A stretch of DNA of 64,000 bases from assembly GCF_003853645.1 (NCBI RefSeq), contig NZ_QTPO01000033.1:38158-102157 (forward strand), in the 5' to 3' direction. A model generated the notes under the pieces. The model saw only the letters and a program-made list of their open reading frames with translations. It did no database searches and had not been told where the DNA came from. The position numbers and the translations under genes were made by a program. Shown here one piece after another: positions 1-7,884 of the stretch; within the stretch, counting starts at the first letter, position 1, and the number at the start of each line of letters is the position of its first letter. The DNA comes from Burkholderia sp. Bp9143. Lineage in GTDB: Bacteria; Pseudomonadota; Gammaproteobacteria; Burkholderiales; Burkholderiaceae.

Positions 1-209
1 ACACGTTCCTGACGACGCTGAACAACCTGCATCGCGGCGTCGGCATGAATCTGGGCTGGGTGCTGCTGATGGACACGATCGCGGGTTCGCTGATCCTGTT
101 GTCGCTGACGGGCGTGCTGCTGTGGACGGAGCTGAACAAGCGCCGCACGGTCGGCGTCGTGCTGGTGGCCGGCTCGGTCGCCGCGGCGCTCGCCGCGGGC
201 CTCGCCTGA
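1..209 (+). CDS. PepSY-associated TM helix protein, C-terminal fragment
   Basis: Only the last 68 codons are inside the window; the reading frame begins at base 3 and stops with TGA at 207-209. The visible part starts with LHRGVGMNLGWVLLMDTIAG, runs through one hydrophobic helix (residues about 14-38), has a short charged loop (WTELNKRR) and ends in a second Ala/Val/Gly-rich helix. The LHRG...GW...D..G pattern followed by SLTGVLLW is typical of the last membrane segments of PepSY-domain proteins, inner-membrane proteins often linked to iron uptake or ferric reduction. The function of the full protein cannot be judged from this end alone. Confidence 0.6.
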   Translation, partial: TFLTTLNNLHRGVGMNLGWVLLMDTIAGSLILLSLTGVLLWTELNKRRTVGVVLVAGSVAAALAAGLA

Positions 210-293
210 CGCAACAGTCGAAACGCGCCGGCTTGCTGCCGGCGCATGGTGCGCGCATCCGGCGCGCCGGCCATGCGCCGGTGCCGGCGGGCC

Positions 294-1322
294 TCAGAGG
301 CCGCAGGTCGCGCCGCTGTTTGCCGCGATCTCGCGGGCGGCCTTCGCGCCCTCGACCTGCAGGATCGTCGGCAGCGACACGTTGTTCTTCGCGGCCGTCA
401 CCTCGGCGAGGATCGAGATCGCGATTTCCGGCGGCGTGCGGCTGCCGATGTAGATGCCGGCCGGCCCGTGCAGCCGCACCAGTTCCGCTTCGCTCAGGTC
501 GAATTCGAGCAGCCGCTCGCGCCGCGCCGCGTTGTTGCGCCGCGAGCCGAGCGCGCCCACGTAGAACGCGGGTGTCTTGAGCGCTTCCATCAGCGCGAGA
601 TCGTCGAGTTTCGGGTCGTGCGTGAGCGCGATCACGGCCGAACGCGCGTCGAGCTTCATGTCGAGCACCGTGTCGTCCGGCATCGTGTGCACGACGCGCG
701 TGCCCGGCACGTCCCACGCATCCGTGTATTCCTCGCGCGGATCGCAAACCGTCACCTGGTAGTCGAGCCCGACCGCGATCTGGCACAGATAGCGCGACAA
801 CTGCCCCGCGCCGATCACGAGCATCCGGTAGCGCGGCCCGTGGATCGTCACGAGCCGTTCGCCGTCGAACCCGAGCCCGTCGGTCGCCTGCGCGGGCGAC
901 AGCGACGCGCGGCCGGTGGCGAGCGTCATCGTGCGCGTGACGAGGCGGCCGGCTTCGACTTCCGCACACAGCGCGGCGATCCCGCTGTCGCGCGTGAGCG
1001 GTTCCAGCACGAGCTGGATCGTGCCGCCGCAGGGCAGACCGAAGCGGTGCGCTTCCTCGGCCGTCACGCCGTACTTGACGGCTTCCGGGCGCGCGTCGGT
1101 TGCGATTCCGCTCGCATGCACGCGGGCGATCAGGTCGTCCTCGATGCACCCGCCGGACACGGAGCCGACCACGAGCCCGTCCTCGCGCACGGCGAGCATC
1201 GCGCCCTCTGGGCGGGGCGACGAGCCCCACGTCTTCACGACCGTCACGAGCAGCACACGGCGCCCTTCGTCGAGCCAGCGCGCGCTGGATTTCAGTACAT
1301 CGAGATCGACGCTTTCCATCAT
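294..1322 (-). CDS. XdhC/CoxI family protein
   Basis: A 342-aa protein of the XdhC family, which handles the molybdenum cofactor (sulfuration and insertion) for xanthine-dehydrogenase-type enzymes. The N-terminal half carries the family signatures GSSPRPEGA (residues about 33-41) and GSVSGGCIEDD (about 53-63, with the conserved Cys). The C-terminal half is a Rossmann fold with VIGAGQLS and a late GALGSRRN block. Two Met codons lie side by side at the start (1322 and 1319). No xanthine dehydrogenase or other molybdenum hydroxylase gene lies nearby, so the client enzyme must be encoded elsewhere, or before position 1 if related at all. Confidence 0.88.
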   Translation of the reverse strand: MMESVDLDVLKSSARWLDEGRRVLLVTVVKTWGSSPRPEGAMLAVREDGLVVGSVSGGCIEDDLIARVHASGIATDARPEAVKYGVTAEEAHRFGLPCGGTIQLVLEPLTRDSGIAALCAEVEAGRLVTRTMTLATGRASLSPAQATDGLGFDGERLVTIHGPRYRMLVIGAGQLSRYLCQIAVGLDYQVTVCDPREEYTDAWDVPGTRVVHTMPDDTVLDMKLDARSAVIALTHDPKLDDLALMEALKTPAFYVGALGSRRNNAARRERLLEFDLSEAELVRLHGPAGIYIGSRTPPEIAISILAEVTAAKNNVSLPTILQVEGAKAAREIAANSGATCGL

Positions 1323-1566
1323 CTTTTCCTGTTGGCGGACGGCCCGCCGGGCAGGGCCGTGTTCGATGGCGGGATTATGAACCGCCCGGCGCGCGCCCGC
1401 AGGCAGCGTGCGAATCGTCTGCGCAAATCCGGAGGATCGAGCAAGACATCGCGACGATCGGGCAGCGGCCGCGCGCGGGAGCGGCGCGGCGGCGCGTGCC
1501 CGGCGGCGGGTTCGACAACGGGGGGGAGGGGTGCCGCACGGGGCCGGTCATGGCCCGGTGCGGTAT

Positions 1567-1603
1567 CGCACCGCCGCGCGCGGCATGCGCACGCGGCGGT
1601 GCG
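1567..1603 (-). terminator. GC-rich hairpin after the amino acid permease
   Basis: A perfect 12-bp inverted repeat (CGCACCGCCGCG at 1567-1578 and its complement at 1592-1603) with a 13-nt loop lies just past the permease stop codon. It has no U-tract, so it is either a weak or Rho-assisted terminator or an RNA 3-prime end stabiliser. The rest of 1323-1605 shows nothing I can name. Confidence 0.3.
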
Positions 1604-1605
1604 GG

Positions 1606-3012
1606 TCAGTGCGCGTCGTGGTGACCGCGGGCGAGCTTCGAGTGGTGCCGCGAATACAGGAAGTAGATCACGAGGCCGATCACGAGCCAGATGCCGAACG
1701 CGGCCCACGTGACGGGCTGCAGGTTCAGCATCAGGAACAGGCACGCGCCGACCGCGAGGATCGGCACCACCGGCACACCCGGGCAGCGGAACGCGCGCGG
1801 CAGTTCCGGGTGCGTTCGGCGCAGCACCAGCACCGCGATCGACACCATCGAGAACGCGGCGAGCGTGCCGATGTTGATCAGCTCGGCGAGCACGTTGAGC
1901 GGCACGAGCGCGGCGATCAGCCCGAAGAACAGGCCGACGAGCCAGGTCGTCAGGAACGGCGTCGCGTAGCGCGGGTGCACGCGCGACAGCGCCGCCGGCA
2001 GCAGCCCGTCGCGCGACATCGCGAAGATGATCCGCGTCTGACCGTAGCTCATCACGAGGATCACGGTCAGCATGCCGAGCACTGCGCCGAGATCGATAAA
2101 GCCCGCGACCCACTTCTCGCCGGCGATCTGCAGCGCATACGAGATCGGGTGCGACACGTTCGCGTACTGCGCCGCCGGCACGATGCCGGTCGCGACCGCC
2201 GCGACCGTCACGTACAGCACCGCGCACACCGCGAGCGACGCGATGATGCCGATCGGCAGGTCGCGCTTCGGATTCTTCACTTCCTCGGCCGCCGACGACA
2301 CCGCGTCGAAGCCGATGAACGCGAAGAACATCACGGCCGCCGCGCCGAACACCCCGTTCCAGCCGTGCGGCATGAACGGCTTCCAGTTCGCGGGCGTCAC
2401 GTGGAACACGCCGACCGCGATCACGAGCAGCACCACCGACACCTTGATGAACACCATGATGTTGTTGATGCGGGTCGACTCGCGGATGCCGATCGACAGC
2501 AGCGTCGTGATCACCACCATCACGAGGAACGCAGGCAGGTTGAACCACGTGACGACGCCCGGAATCGCGCCGGGCGCGGCCGTCAGCACGGTCGGCAGCG
2601 AGAGCCCGAAACCCTGCAGCAGCGACTGCAGGTAGCCCGACCAGCCGACCGACACGGCCGATGCCGCGAGGCCGTATTCGAGCATCAGGTCCCAGCCGAT
2701 GATCCATGCGACGAGTTCGCCGAGCGTCGCGTACGAGTACGTGTAGATGGAGCCCGCGACCGGAATCGTCGATGCGAATTCGGCGTACGACAGCGCCGCA
2801 AGGCCGCACGCGATCGCGGCGATCACGAACGACAGCATCAGCGCGGGGCCGGCCTGCACGGCGCCGGTGCCGGTCAGCACAAAGATGCCGGTGCCGATGA
2901 TCGCGCCGATGCCGAGGAAGGTGAGGTCGATTGCGCCGAGCGCTTTCTTGAGCCCGGCGCCGTGCGCACCGGCGATCATGCGATCGACGTTTTTCTTGCG
3001 GAAGAGGGACAT
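1606..3012 (-). CDS. APC-family amino acid permease (cationic amino acid transporter type)
   Basis: A 468-aa inner-membrane permease with about 12 to 14 hydrophobic segments. The start MSLFRKKNVDRMIAGAHGAG, then GAIDLTFLGIGAIIGTGIFV (TM1 substrate-binding region) and GSIYTYSYATLGE, are hallmarks of the YfnA/CAT subfamily of APC transporters, which move basic or branched amino acids with protons. The chosen start at 3012 has a GGAGA ribosome site about 7 nt upstream. The open frame continues to 3141, but that extension is Arg/Ala-rich and not membrane-like. The exact substrate cannot be told from sequence. It appears monocistronic. Confidence 0.88.
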   Translation of the reverse strand: MSLFRKKNVDRMIAGAHGAGLKKALGAIDLTFLGIGAIIGTGIFVLTGTGAVQAGPALMLSFVIAAIACGLAALSYAEFASTIPVAGSIYTYSYATLGELVAWIIGWDLMLEYGLAASAVSVGWSGYLQSLLQGFGLSLPTVLTAAPGAIPGVVTWFNLPAFLVMVVITTLLSIGIRESTRINNIMVFIKVSVVLLVIAVGVFHVTPANWKPFMPHGWNGVFGAAAVMFFAFIGFDAVSSAAEEVKNPKRDLPIGIIASLAVCAVLYVTVAAVATGIVPAAQYANVSHPISYALQIAGEKWVAGFIDLGAVLGMLTVILVMSYGQTRIIFAMSRDGLLPAALSRVHPRYATPFLTTWLVGLFFGLIAALVPLNVLAELINIGTLAAFSMVSIAVLVLRRTHPELPRAFRCPGVPVVPILAVGACLFLMLNLQPVTWAAFGIWLVIGLVIYFLYSRHHSKLARGHHDAH

Positions 3013-3226
3013 TGCGGATGAGTCTCCAGCGCGCGCGAGTGCGGCGGCGCCGAGTGAGTGAAAACCCGGAATTTTAGCCGATTTGGCGTGGAAGACCCGC
3101 TGCGGCGCAGCGGCGCGCGCCGGAATCGCCCGATAAAACAAGCGCTTGCGCGCAACGTTCGGCGGCCGGAGCCGGCGCGGAGCCGGCCGGCGCGGTGAAT
3201 CGCGCGATTCCGGTGAATCCGATGGA

Positions 3227-3883
3227 TCAGGCGCCCGACGCGGGCGCCATCTCGACGAGCCGGTTGCTCATCACGTAGAACGTCAGTTCTGCGTTGTTCG
3301 ACAGCCGCATCTTCTCGAGCAGCCGCGTCCGGTACACGCTGACCGTCTTCACCGACAGCGACAGCGTGTTCGCGATGTCGGTGAGGCGCTTGCCGGACGC
3401 GAGCATGCAGAGCGTCTGGTATTCGCGGTCGGACAGCTTCTCGTGCGGCAGCGGTTCGTTCTCGAACGACACGTATTCGGCGAGCGCCTCGGCCATCGCC
3501 GGGCTCACGTACTTGCGGCCGGCCGCGACCTGCTGGATCGCGCCGATCATCTGCGCGGCATTCACCGTCTTCGACAGGTAGCCGGCCGCGCCGGCCTTCA
3601 GCGCGCGCACCGCGTACTGATCCTCGCGGTACATCGAGAACATCAGCACCGCCGCGCCCGGCAGCTTGCGCTTGATGCGCTTGAGCACCTCGATGCCGTT
3701 CGTATCCGGCAGCGAGATGTCGAGCAGGATCACGTCGAAGGCCTGGCGGTCGACGGCGGCCACCGCATCGCTGCCGGTCTCGGCTTCGGTCACGTTGCGC
3801 GCGACGCCGCGGTCGATCAGCAGGTGGCGGATCCCTTGCCGGACGATCGCGTGATCGTCCACGAGCAGGATGTTCAGGCTCAT
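3227..3883 (-). CDS. NarL/FixJ-family response regulator
   Basis: A 218-aa response regulator: a receiver domain (residues 3-120) with acidic pocket DD at 9-10, phosphoacceptor Asp55 in VILLDISLPD and conserved Lys in GYLSKTV, then a LuxR-type helix-turn-helix (about 150-212, LSDREYQTLCMLASGKRLTDIA ... SVKTVSVYRTRLLEK). The start MSLNILLVDDH is at 3883, seven bases after the stop of the kinase gene upstream, so the two are co-transcribed and very likely cognate. Target genes are unknown. The protein resembles the UvrY/GacA-like branch in layout, but that is a loose comparison. Confidence 0.92.
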   Translation of the reverse strand: MSLNILLVDDHAIVRQGIRHLLIDRGVARNVTEAETGSDAVAAVDRQAFDVILLDISLPDTNGIEVLKRIKRKLPGAAVLMFSMYREDQYAVRALKAGAAGYLSKTVNAAQMIGAIQQVAAGRKYVSPAMAEALAEYVSFENEPLPHEKLSDREYQTLCMLASGKRLTDIANTLSLSVKTVSVYRTRLLEKMRLSNNAELTFYVMSNRLVEMAPASGA

Positions 3884-3890
3884 GACGACC

Positions 3891-4706
3891 TCACGAAAGC
3901 GACGCGCGGCGCGCGGCGGCCGGCACCGCGAACAGCGAGTCCCACGCGAAGCGCGCGGTGACGCGCGTACCGCGGTCCGCTTCCGGTCCGCTCGCGTCGA
4001 AGCTGCCGCCGAACGCCTCGCAGCGTGCGCGCATCCCGGCGAGGCCATAGCCGGAGCGCCGGCTGCGGGAGAAACCGGTCCCATCGTCGGTGATGATCAG
4101 GGACAGATGCGAGCCGTCCGTGTCGATCTGCACGTCGACGGACGCCGCGCGGGCATGCTTCGCGACGTTCGACAGCGCTTCCTGCGCGACGCGGAAGATC
4201 GCGAGCGCGCCGGCGCCGCCGAGTTGCGTGAGCCGGGCGTCGGCCGCGCAGACGAAGCTCGTGCGCAGGCCGGTGCGGGCTGCGTGGCTGTCGACCCACG
4301 CCGACAGTGCACCGACGACGCCGCCGTCGAGTGCCGGCGTGTCGCGCTCGTCGATCAGCCGGCGATTGGCGTCGGTCGCGGCGTCGAGCGACCGCTGCGC
4401 CAACTCGAGCGCACGCAGGCAGCCGTCCGGCGCATCGGCCGGCAGCCACGTTTGAACGTTTGCGAGCGCGAAACGCGCGGCGGTGAGTTCGGCGCCGAGC
4501 CCGTCATGCAGCTCGCCGGCCAGATGGCTGCGGGCCGCTTCGTCGGCGGCCATCAGCTGGAGGGACAGCGCGGCGATCCGGGCGGCGGACGTGTCGCGAT
4601 CGGGCAGGGCTTCGGCCACGGGTGCGGCCGCGTCGCAGCCATGCACGAGCGGCTGCGACGGGAACGGGGCGTGGGCGCGCGGGGGCGCGTTGAGCGACGT
4701 ATCCAT
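3891..4706 (-). CDS. Soluble HisKA_3-type sensor histidine kinase
   Basis: A 271-aa kinase with no membrane segment and no recognisable sensor domain; about 50 residues of Ala/Pro-rich sequence precede the dimerisation/phosphoacceptor helix. His67 sits in AGELHDGLGAELTAARFAL, the HisKA_3 motif used with NarL-type regulators. The ATPase domain follows with N-box QEALSNVAKHA, G1 DDGTGF and G2 GYGLAGMRARCEAFGG. The start at 4706 is preceded by a strong GGGAGAG site. The open frame extends to 4814 without an SD. First gene of a two-gene operon with the response regulator. It probably senses a cytoplasmic signal or takes its input from a partner protein. Confidence 0.9.
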   Translation of the reverse strand: MDTSLNAPPRAHAPFPSQPLVHGCDAAAPVAEALPDRDTSAARIAALSLQLMAADEAARSHLAGELHDGLGAELTAARFALANVQTWLPADAPDGCLRALELAQRSLDAATDANRRLIDERDTPALDGGVVGALSAWVDSHAARTGLRTSFVCAADARLTQLGGAGALAIFRVAQEALSNVAKHARAASVDVQIDTDGSHLSLIITDDGTGFSRSRRSGYGLAGMRARCEAFGGSFDASGPEADRGTRVTARFAWDSLFAVPAAARRASLS

Positions 4707-4807
4707 GACTCTCCCTGCTGTCAGAAAGCGGTTCAGGCACCGGCTGGCTGCGTGGATCGGCTGCCGTTTCGATGACGGTCGCCGCCGGAGAATCGCCCCT
4801 TGCCGAG

Positions 4808-4851
4808 GTAACAAAAGTTACATTTTGTAACGTTTGAGTCCGACCCTTCAA
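4808..4851 (-). promoter_or_regulatory. Candidate promoter and GTAAC/GTTAC operator of the two-component operon
   Basis: On the minus strand TTGAAG (4846-4851), a 16-bp spacer and TACAAA (4824-4829) make a plausible sigma-70 promoter about 120 bp ahead of the kinase start. Overlapping the -10 are alternating repeats on the plus strand: GTAAC (4808-4812), GTTAC (4817-4821) and GTAAC (4827-4831), the last two forming a dyad. Two more copies lie further upstream at 5010-5014 and 5041-5045. An operator role is inferred from position and repetition only. Confidence 0.4.
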
Positions 4852-5064
4852 TGACCATCCGAACGCCATCCACGCGGGCCGAATAATATCTCAAAATTTC
4901 TGAAAAGATCATGTCAGGCGGCCATTTAAGGGTAAATGTGAATAATCGGAATGAAGCTGTTGTAGGAAAAACACCGACACGAAAGCACCTGGACGGCTCG
5001 TATCCAAATGTAACGATTTGACATGGAATGGTCCCAGTTTGTTACGAATTCGCCAAGTAGGGAC
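4852..5064. other. AT-rich intergenic stretch, no gene seen
   Basis: Between the kinase promoter and the fpr terminator the sequence is clearly more AT-rich than its surroundings. No open frame has coding character. It holds two further GTAAC/GTTAC copies (5010 and 5041) and a lone TTGACA at 5018-5023 with no convincing -10 at the right spacing. A far-upstream regulatory segment of the two-component operon is the most likely reading. Confidence 0.3.
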
Positions 5065-5093
5065 AAAAAAAAACCGGAGCTATTGCTCCGGTT
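5065..5093 (-). terminator. Intrinsic terminator of fpr
   Basis: Read on the minus strand: a 9-bp perfect stem AACCGGAGC / GCTCCGGTT with a 4-nt loop, followed by a run of T residues (plus-strand A run 5065-5073). It begins about 28 bp after the fpr stop codon. Textbook Rho-independent terminator. Confidence 0.92.
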
Positions 5094-5121
5094 CTTGATG
5101 CGGCACAAATTCGGGGATCGA

Positions 5122-5892
5122 TCAGTCCACGAATGCGCGTTCGATCACGTAGTGACCCGGCGCGCTGTTCTTGCCTTCGACCAGGCCGGCCTGCTTCAGC
5201 AGGTCGGTCGTGTCCTTCAGCATCGCGGTGCTGCCGCACAGCATCACGCGGTCGTTTTCCGGCGAGAACGCCGGCACGCCGAGGTCCGTGAACAGCTTGC
5301 CCGTCGCGATCAGGTCGGTAATCCGGCCCTCATTGTCGAACGCCTCGCGCGTGACCGTCGGGTAGTAGACGAGCTTTTCCTTGATGATGTCGCCGAGGTA
5401 CTCGTGGCCCGGCAGGTCGTGCTTGATGTAGTCCATGTACGCCAGCTCGCCCTTCAGGCGGCAGGTGTGCGTCAGGATGACCTTGTCGAAGCGTTCGTAG
5501 ATGTCCGGGTCGCGGATGATCGACATGAACGGCGCGAGACCCGTGCCGGTCGACAGCATCCACAGCGTCTTGCCGGGCAGCAGGTTGTCGGCGACGAGCG
5601 TGCCGGTCGGCTTCTTGCCGATCAGCACCGAGTCGCCCACCTTCAGGTGCTGCAGGCGCGACGTCAGCGGGCCGTTCTGGACCTTGATGCTGAAGAATTC
5701 GAGGTGCTCTTCGTAGTTCGGGCTGACGATCGAGTAGGCACGCGCGAGCGGCTTGCCATCGACCTCGAGGCCGACCATCGTGAATTCGCCGTTGTTGAAG
5801 CGCAGGCTCGGCTCACGGGTGCAGGTGAAGCTGAAAAGCGTGTCAGTCCAGTGATGGACGGATTGGACGGTGGCGGTGTCGTATTTGCTCAT
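5122..5892 (-). CDS. fpr: Ferredoxin--NADP(+) reductase
   Basis: A 256-aa FAD flavoprotein that passes electrons between NADPH and ferredoxin or flavodoxin, in the cytoplasm. The FAD-binding motif RAYSIVSP is at residues 51-58, the NADP-binding STGTGLAPF at 114-122, and CGSTAMLKD near the C terminus. Length and the C-terminal end VIERAFVD match the bacterial subclass II (Azotobacter/E. coli Fpr) enzymes. A single-gene unit, closed by a strong terminator. In other bacteria fpr responds to oxidative stress; no SoxR-type box was identified here. Confidence 0.95.
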   Translation of the reverse strand: MSKYDTATVQSVHHWTDTLFSFTCTREPSLRFNNGEFTMVGLEVDGKPLARAYSIVSPNYEEHLEFFSIKVQNGPLTSRLQHLKVGDSVLIGKKPTGTLVADNLLPGKTLWMLSTGTGLAPFMSIIRDPDIYERFDKVILTHTCRLKGELAYMDYIKHDLPGHEYLGDIIKEKLVYYPTVTREAFDNEGRITDLIATGKLFTDLGVPAFSPENDRVMLCGSTAMLKDTTDLLKQAGLVEGKNSAPGHYVIERAFVD

Positions 5893-6203
5893 GGCTTTGA
5901 AAACGGACGCGCGTAGCGGACGCGTGTAACGGGCCCAAAAACGGGCAAAAAAACCGAGTGCGTCGGCCCGATCGCGGATCGGCCGGCCGGCGCGTCGGAC
6001 ACGCGCCTTCTCGATGACAGACGTTTGAGGAACTCGTTATTTTACCCTGCTTGGGGCAGATGCGGGCTTGACCCGCGCGGCCGCGCGGATTTGGCGCAAC
6101 GAAGTCTTGCAACCGGCTTTCAGCGATCGGCCGCGAGCTTCGCGCCGAGGCCGACGAGCGCGGCGCCGCGCGGCCGCGCTGGCCGTGCCGCCGCGCGACT
6201 GCG
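5893..6203. other. Intergenic region upstream of fpr
   Basis: 311 bp between the fpr start and the stop of the next minus-strand gene. Near 6039-6044 the minus strand reads TAAAAT, a possible -10, but no good -35 sits at the right distance and it would leave a leader of about 140 nt. GC-rich short dyads occur around 5970-5990. No gene or clear terminator is seen. Confidence 0.3.
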
Positions 6204-7019
6204 TCACTGCGGATCGAGGCGCAGCCGTGCGATATACGGCAGGTGGTCCGACAGCCACGCGGTTTCGCCGGACGGCGCCTGCCATTCGAGCGGCGTCAGC
6301 CCGCGCACGAACATCTTGTCGAGCGCGAGCGCCGGGGAGAACGCGGGGAACGTGCGGCCCGACTGGCCGAGCAGCGTCGCGACCTCGGACAGCCCGATCT
6401 CGGCGAACAACGCGACCGAATCGTTGCGCCAGTCGTTGAAGTCGCCGGCGAGCACGAGCGGGTCGTCGCCTGCGTTGCGCACGATCCAGTGTGCGATCCA
6501 GTGCATCTGGCGCAGCCGCGCCGCGCGCGTGAGCGCGAGGTGCGCGCACAGCAGCGTGACGGGCCGCGCGCCGGCAAGCGTCGCACGCGCGACCAGCAGC
6601 CCGCGCCGCTCGAAGCGGTGCGCGGAGATGTCCCAGCGGCCGCCCAGGTCGAGCGGATGCGGCGACAGGATCGCGTTGCCGTGCCGCCACGACGGCTTGA
6701 ACACGTTCGGCCCGAGTGCGATCTGCCAGTCGAGCGCCTGCGCGATCTCGGTGGCCTGGCAGTGCCACACGTCGTCGACCGCGTCGTCCATCGGCGCGCC
6801 GAAGCCGGGTGCGAGCATCGGGCGCGGCATGCGGCGCGCCATCGCTTCCTGCAGAAAATACACGTCGGCGTGCGTCGACTGCATCCAGTTGCGCATCGCG
6901 TTCCATGCGGTGAAGCCGAGCGGCGAGCGGCCCTTGTGCAGGTTCCAGCTGACCGCGGTGATTTCGTCGGGCGCGGCGTGCGGTTCGGCGAACGGCAAGG
7001 ACAGGGCGTCGGCGGACAT
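6204..7019 (-). CDS. Endonuclease/exonuclease/phosphatase family protein
   Basis: A 271-aa protein with the EEP fold found in DNase I, AP endonucleases and phosphodiesterases. Motifs in order: ITAVSWNLHKGRS (residue about 19, metal/phosphate-binding Asn), YFLQEA (catalytic Glu), CAHLALT, LVLAGDFNDWRN (active-site Asp and Asn) and WLSDHLPYIARL (C-terminal Asp-His pair). All catalytic positions appear intact. No signal peptide is seen, so it is probably cytoplasmic. The start at 7019 is 5 bp after the stop of the upstream small secreted protein gene, implying one operon. The substrate (nucleic acid or phospholipid/phosphoester) is unknown. Confidence 0.85.
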   Translation of the reverse strand: MSADALSLPFAEPHAAPDEITAVSWNLHKGRSPLGFTAWNAMRNWMQSTHADVYFLQEAMARRMPRPMLAPGFGAPMDDAVDDVWHCQATEIAQALDWQIALGPNVFKPSWRHGNAILSPHPLDLGGRWDISAHRFERRGLLVARATLAGARPVTLLCAHLALTRAARLRQMHWIAHWIVRNAGDDPLVLAGDFNDWRNDSVALFAEIGLSEVATLLGQSGRTFPAFSPALALDKMFVRGLTPLEWQAPSGETAWLSDHLPYIARLRLDPQ

Positions 7020-7024
7020 GGCGC

Positions 7025-7513
7025 TCAGTCCTTCGCGACGTGCGCGCGCACGCGGTAGACGAGCTGCGGGTGCTGCTCGACGAGCGTCCAGTCGGTCCAG
7101 GCTTCGCCGCCGACCGACAGCCCCGGATGGCTCGCGACGATCTGCCGCGGCGACGCGGGCAGGCACGGATCGCTGCGCGTCGCGTTTTCGTCGTCGAGGG
7201 TTTCCTGCACGTCGAGCGCGAGCGACACCGTGTGCGCGGCGTCGTCGACGGTGAGCGGCGCGACCGTCACCGAGCGCGAGCGCTCGGTCGGCACGACCCG
7301 CGCGGCATTGCCGCAGCCGACGGGCACGGCGGACGGATAGCGATGGGTGTCGGTGCGGGTTTGACCCACGGTGGTGCGTTGCTGGAACGTGTCGATCGTC
7401 TGAGCGTCGCGCACCACCTGGATCTCCCACGCGACGACGGCCGGTGCGGGGCTCTGCGCATGGGCCGCGAGCGCGGCGCTCGCGAGCAGGACGGCCAGGC
7501 CGTGTTTCAGCAT
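7025..7513 (-). CDS. Small secreted hypothetical protein
   Basis: A 162-aa protein that I do not recognise. Residues 1-19 (MLKHGLAVLLASAALAAHAQ) form a Sec signal peptide with an AHA cleavage site. The mature part has no transmembrane segment, and two Cys (in GCGN and DPCLP) could form a disulfide in the periplasm. Its Thr/Val-rich alternating pattern suggests beta structure. It is the first gene of a two-gene unit with the EEP-fold protein. Confidence 0.6.
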   Translation of the reverse strand: MLKHGLAVLLASAALAAHAQSPAPAVVAWEIQVVRDAQTIDTFQQRTTVGQTRTDTHRYPSAVPVGCGNAARVVPTERSRSVTVAPLTVDDAAHTVSLALDVQETLDDENATRSDPCLPASPRQIVASHPGLSVGGEAWTDWTLVEQHPQLVYRVRAHVAKD

Positions 7514-7805
7514 GAAACTTCTCCGGAAACGCGGGGAGCGGGGAACGGACGCACATCTTACGCCCGATCGATTTGGACAGTGGTGTGACAGGACGCGTCG
7601 CCGCGGGTTCGCAGCACGATCCGGTCCTGATCGAAAGGTAGGTGCGCGTCGCGCGTTTTCAAGCGTAAAAGCGCGCGAACTCGCCGACGCTCGCGCGCCG
7701 TCGGCGAGGCCGGCGCGGCGGCCGGTAAACTTTCGATCATACGCCGCGCGGCGCGACGCTGCGGTGCGCGCGCGGTGTTAGCAGCAGACCGGGACGGCTG
7801 CTTGC

Positions 7806-7833
7806 TTGCACGCCGATGCGGGATCGCTACACT
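7806..7833 (+). promoter_or_regulatory. Candidate sigma-70 promoter of the AAA+ ATPase gene
   Basis: TTGCAC (7806-7811), a 16-bp spacer and TACACT (7828-7833), about 50 bp before the ATG at 7885. It lies in the 371-bp divergent region 7514-7884. The rest of that region shows no gene and no clear operator; the promoter for the minus-strand pair must also lie there but could not be picked out. Confidence 0.4.
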
Positions 7834-7884
7834 GAAATCGTAAGGGTCTGATGGTCGTGTGACGGCAGCGGTTGCGAGGTTGGT

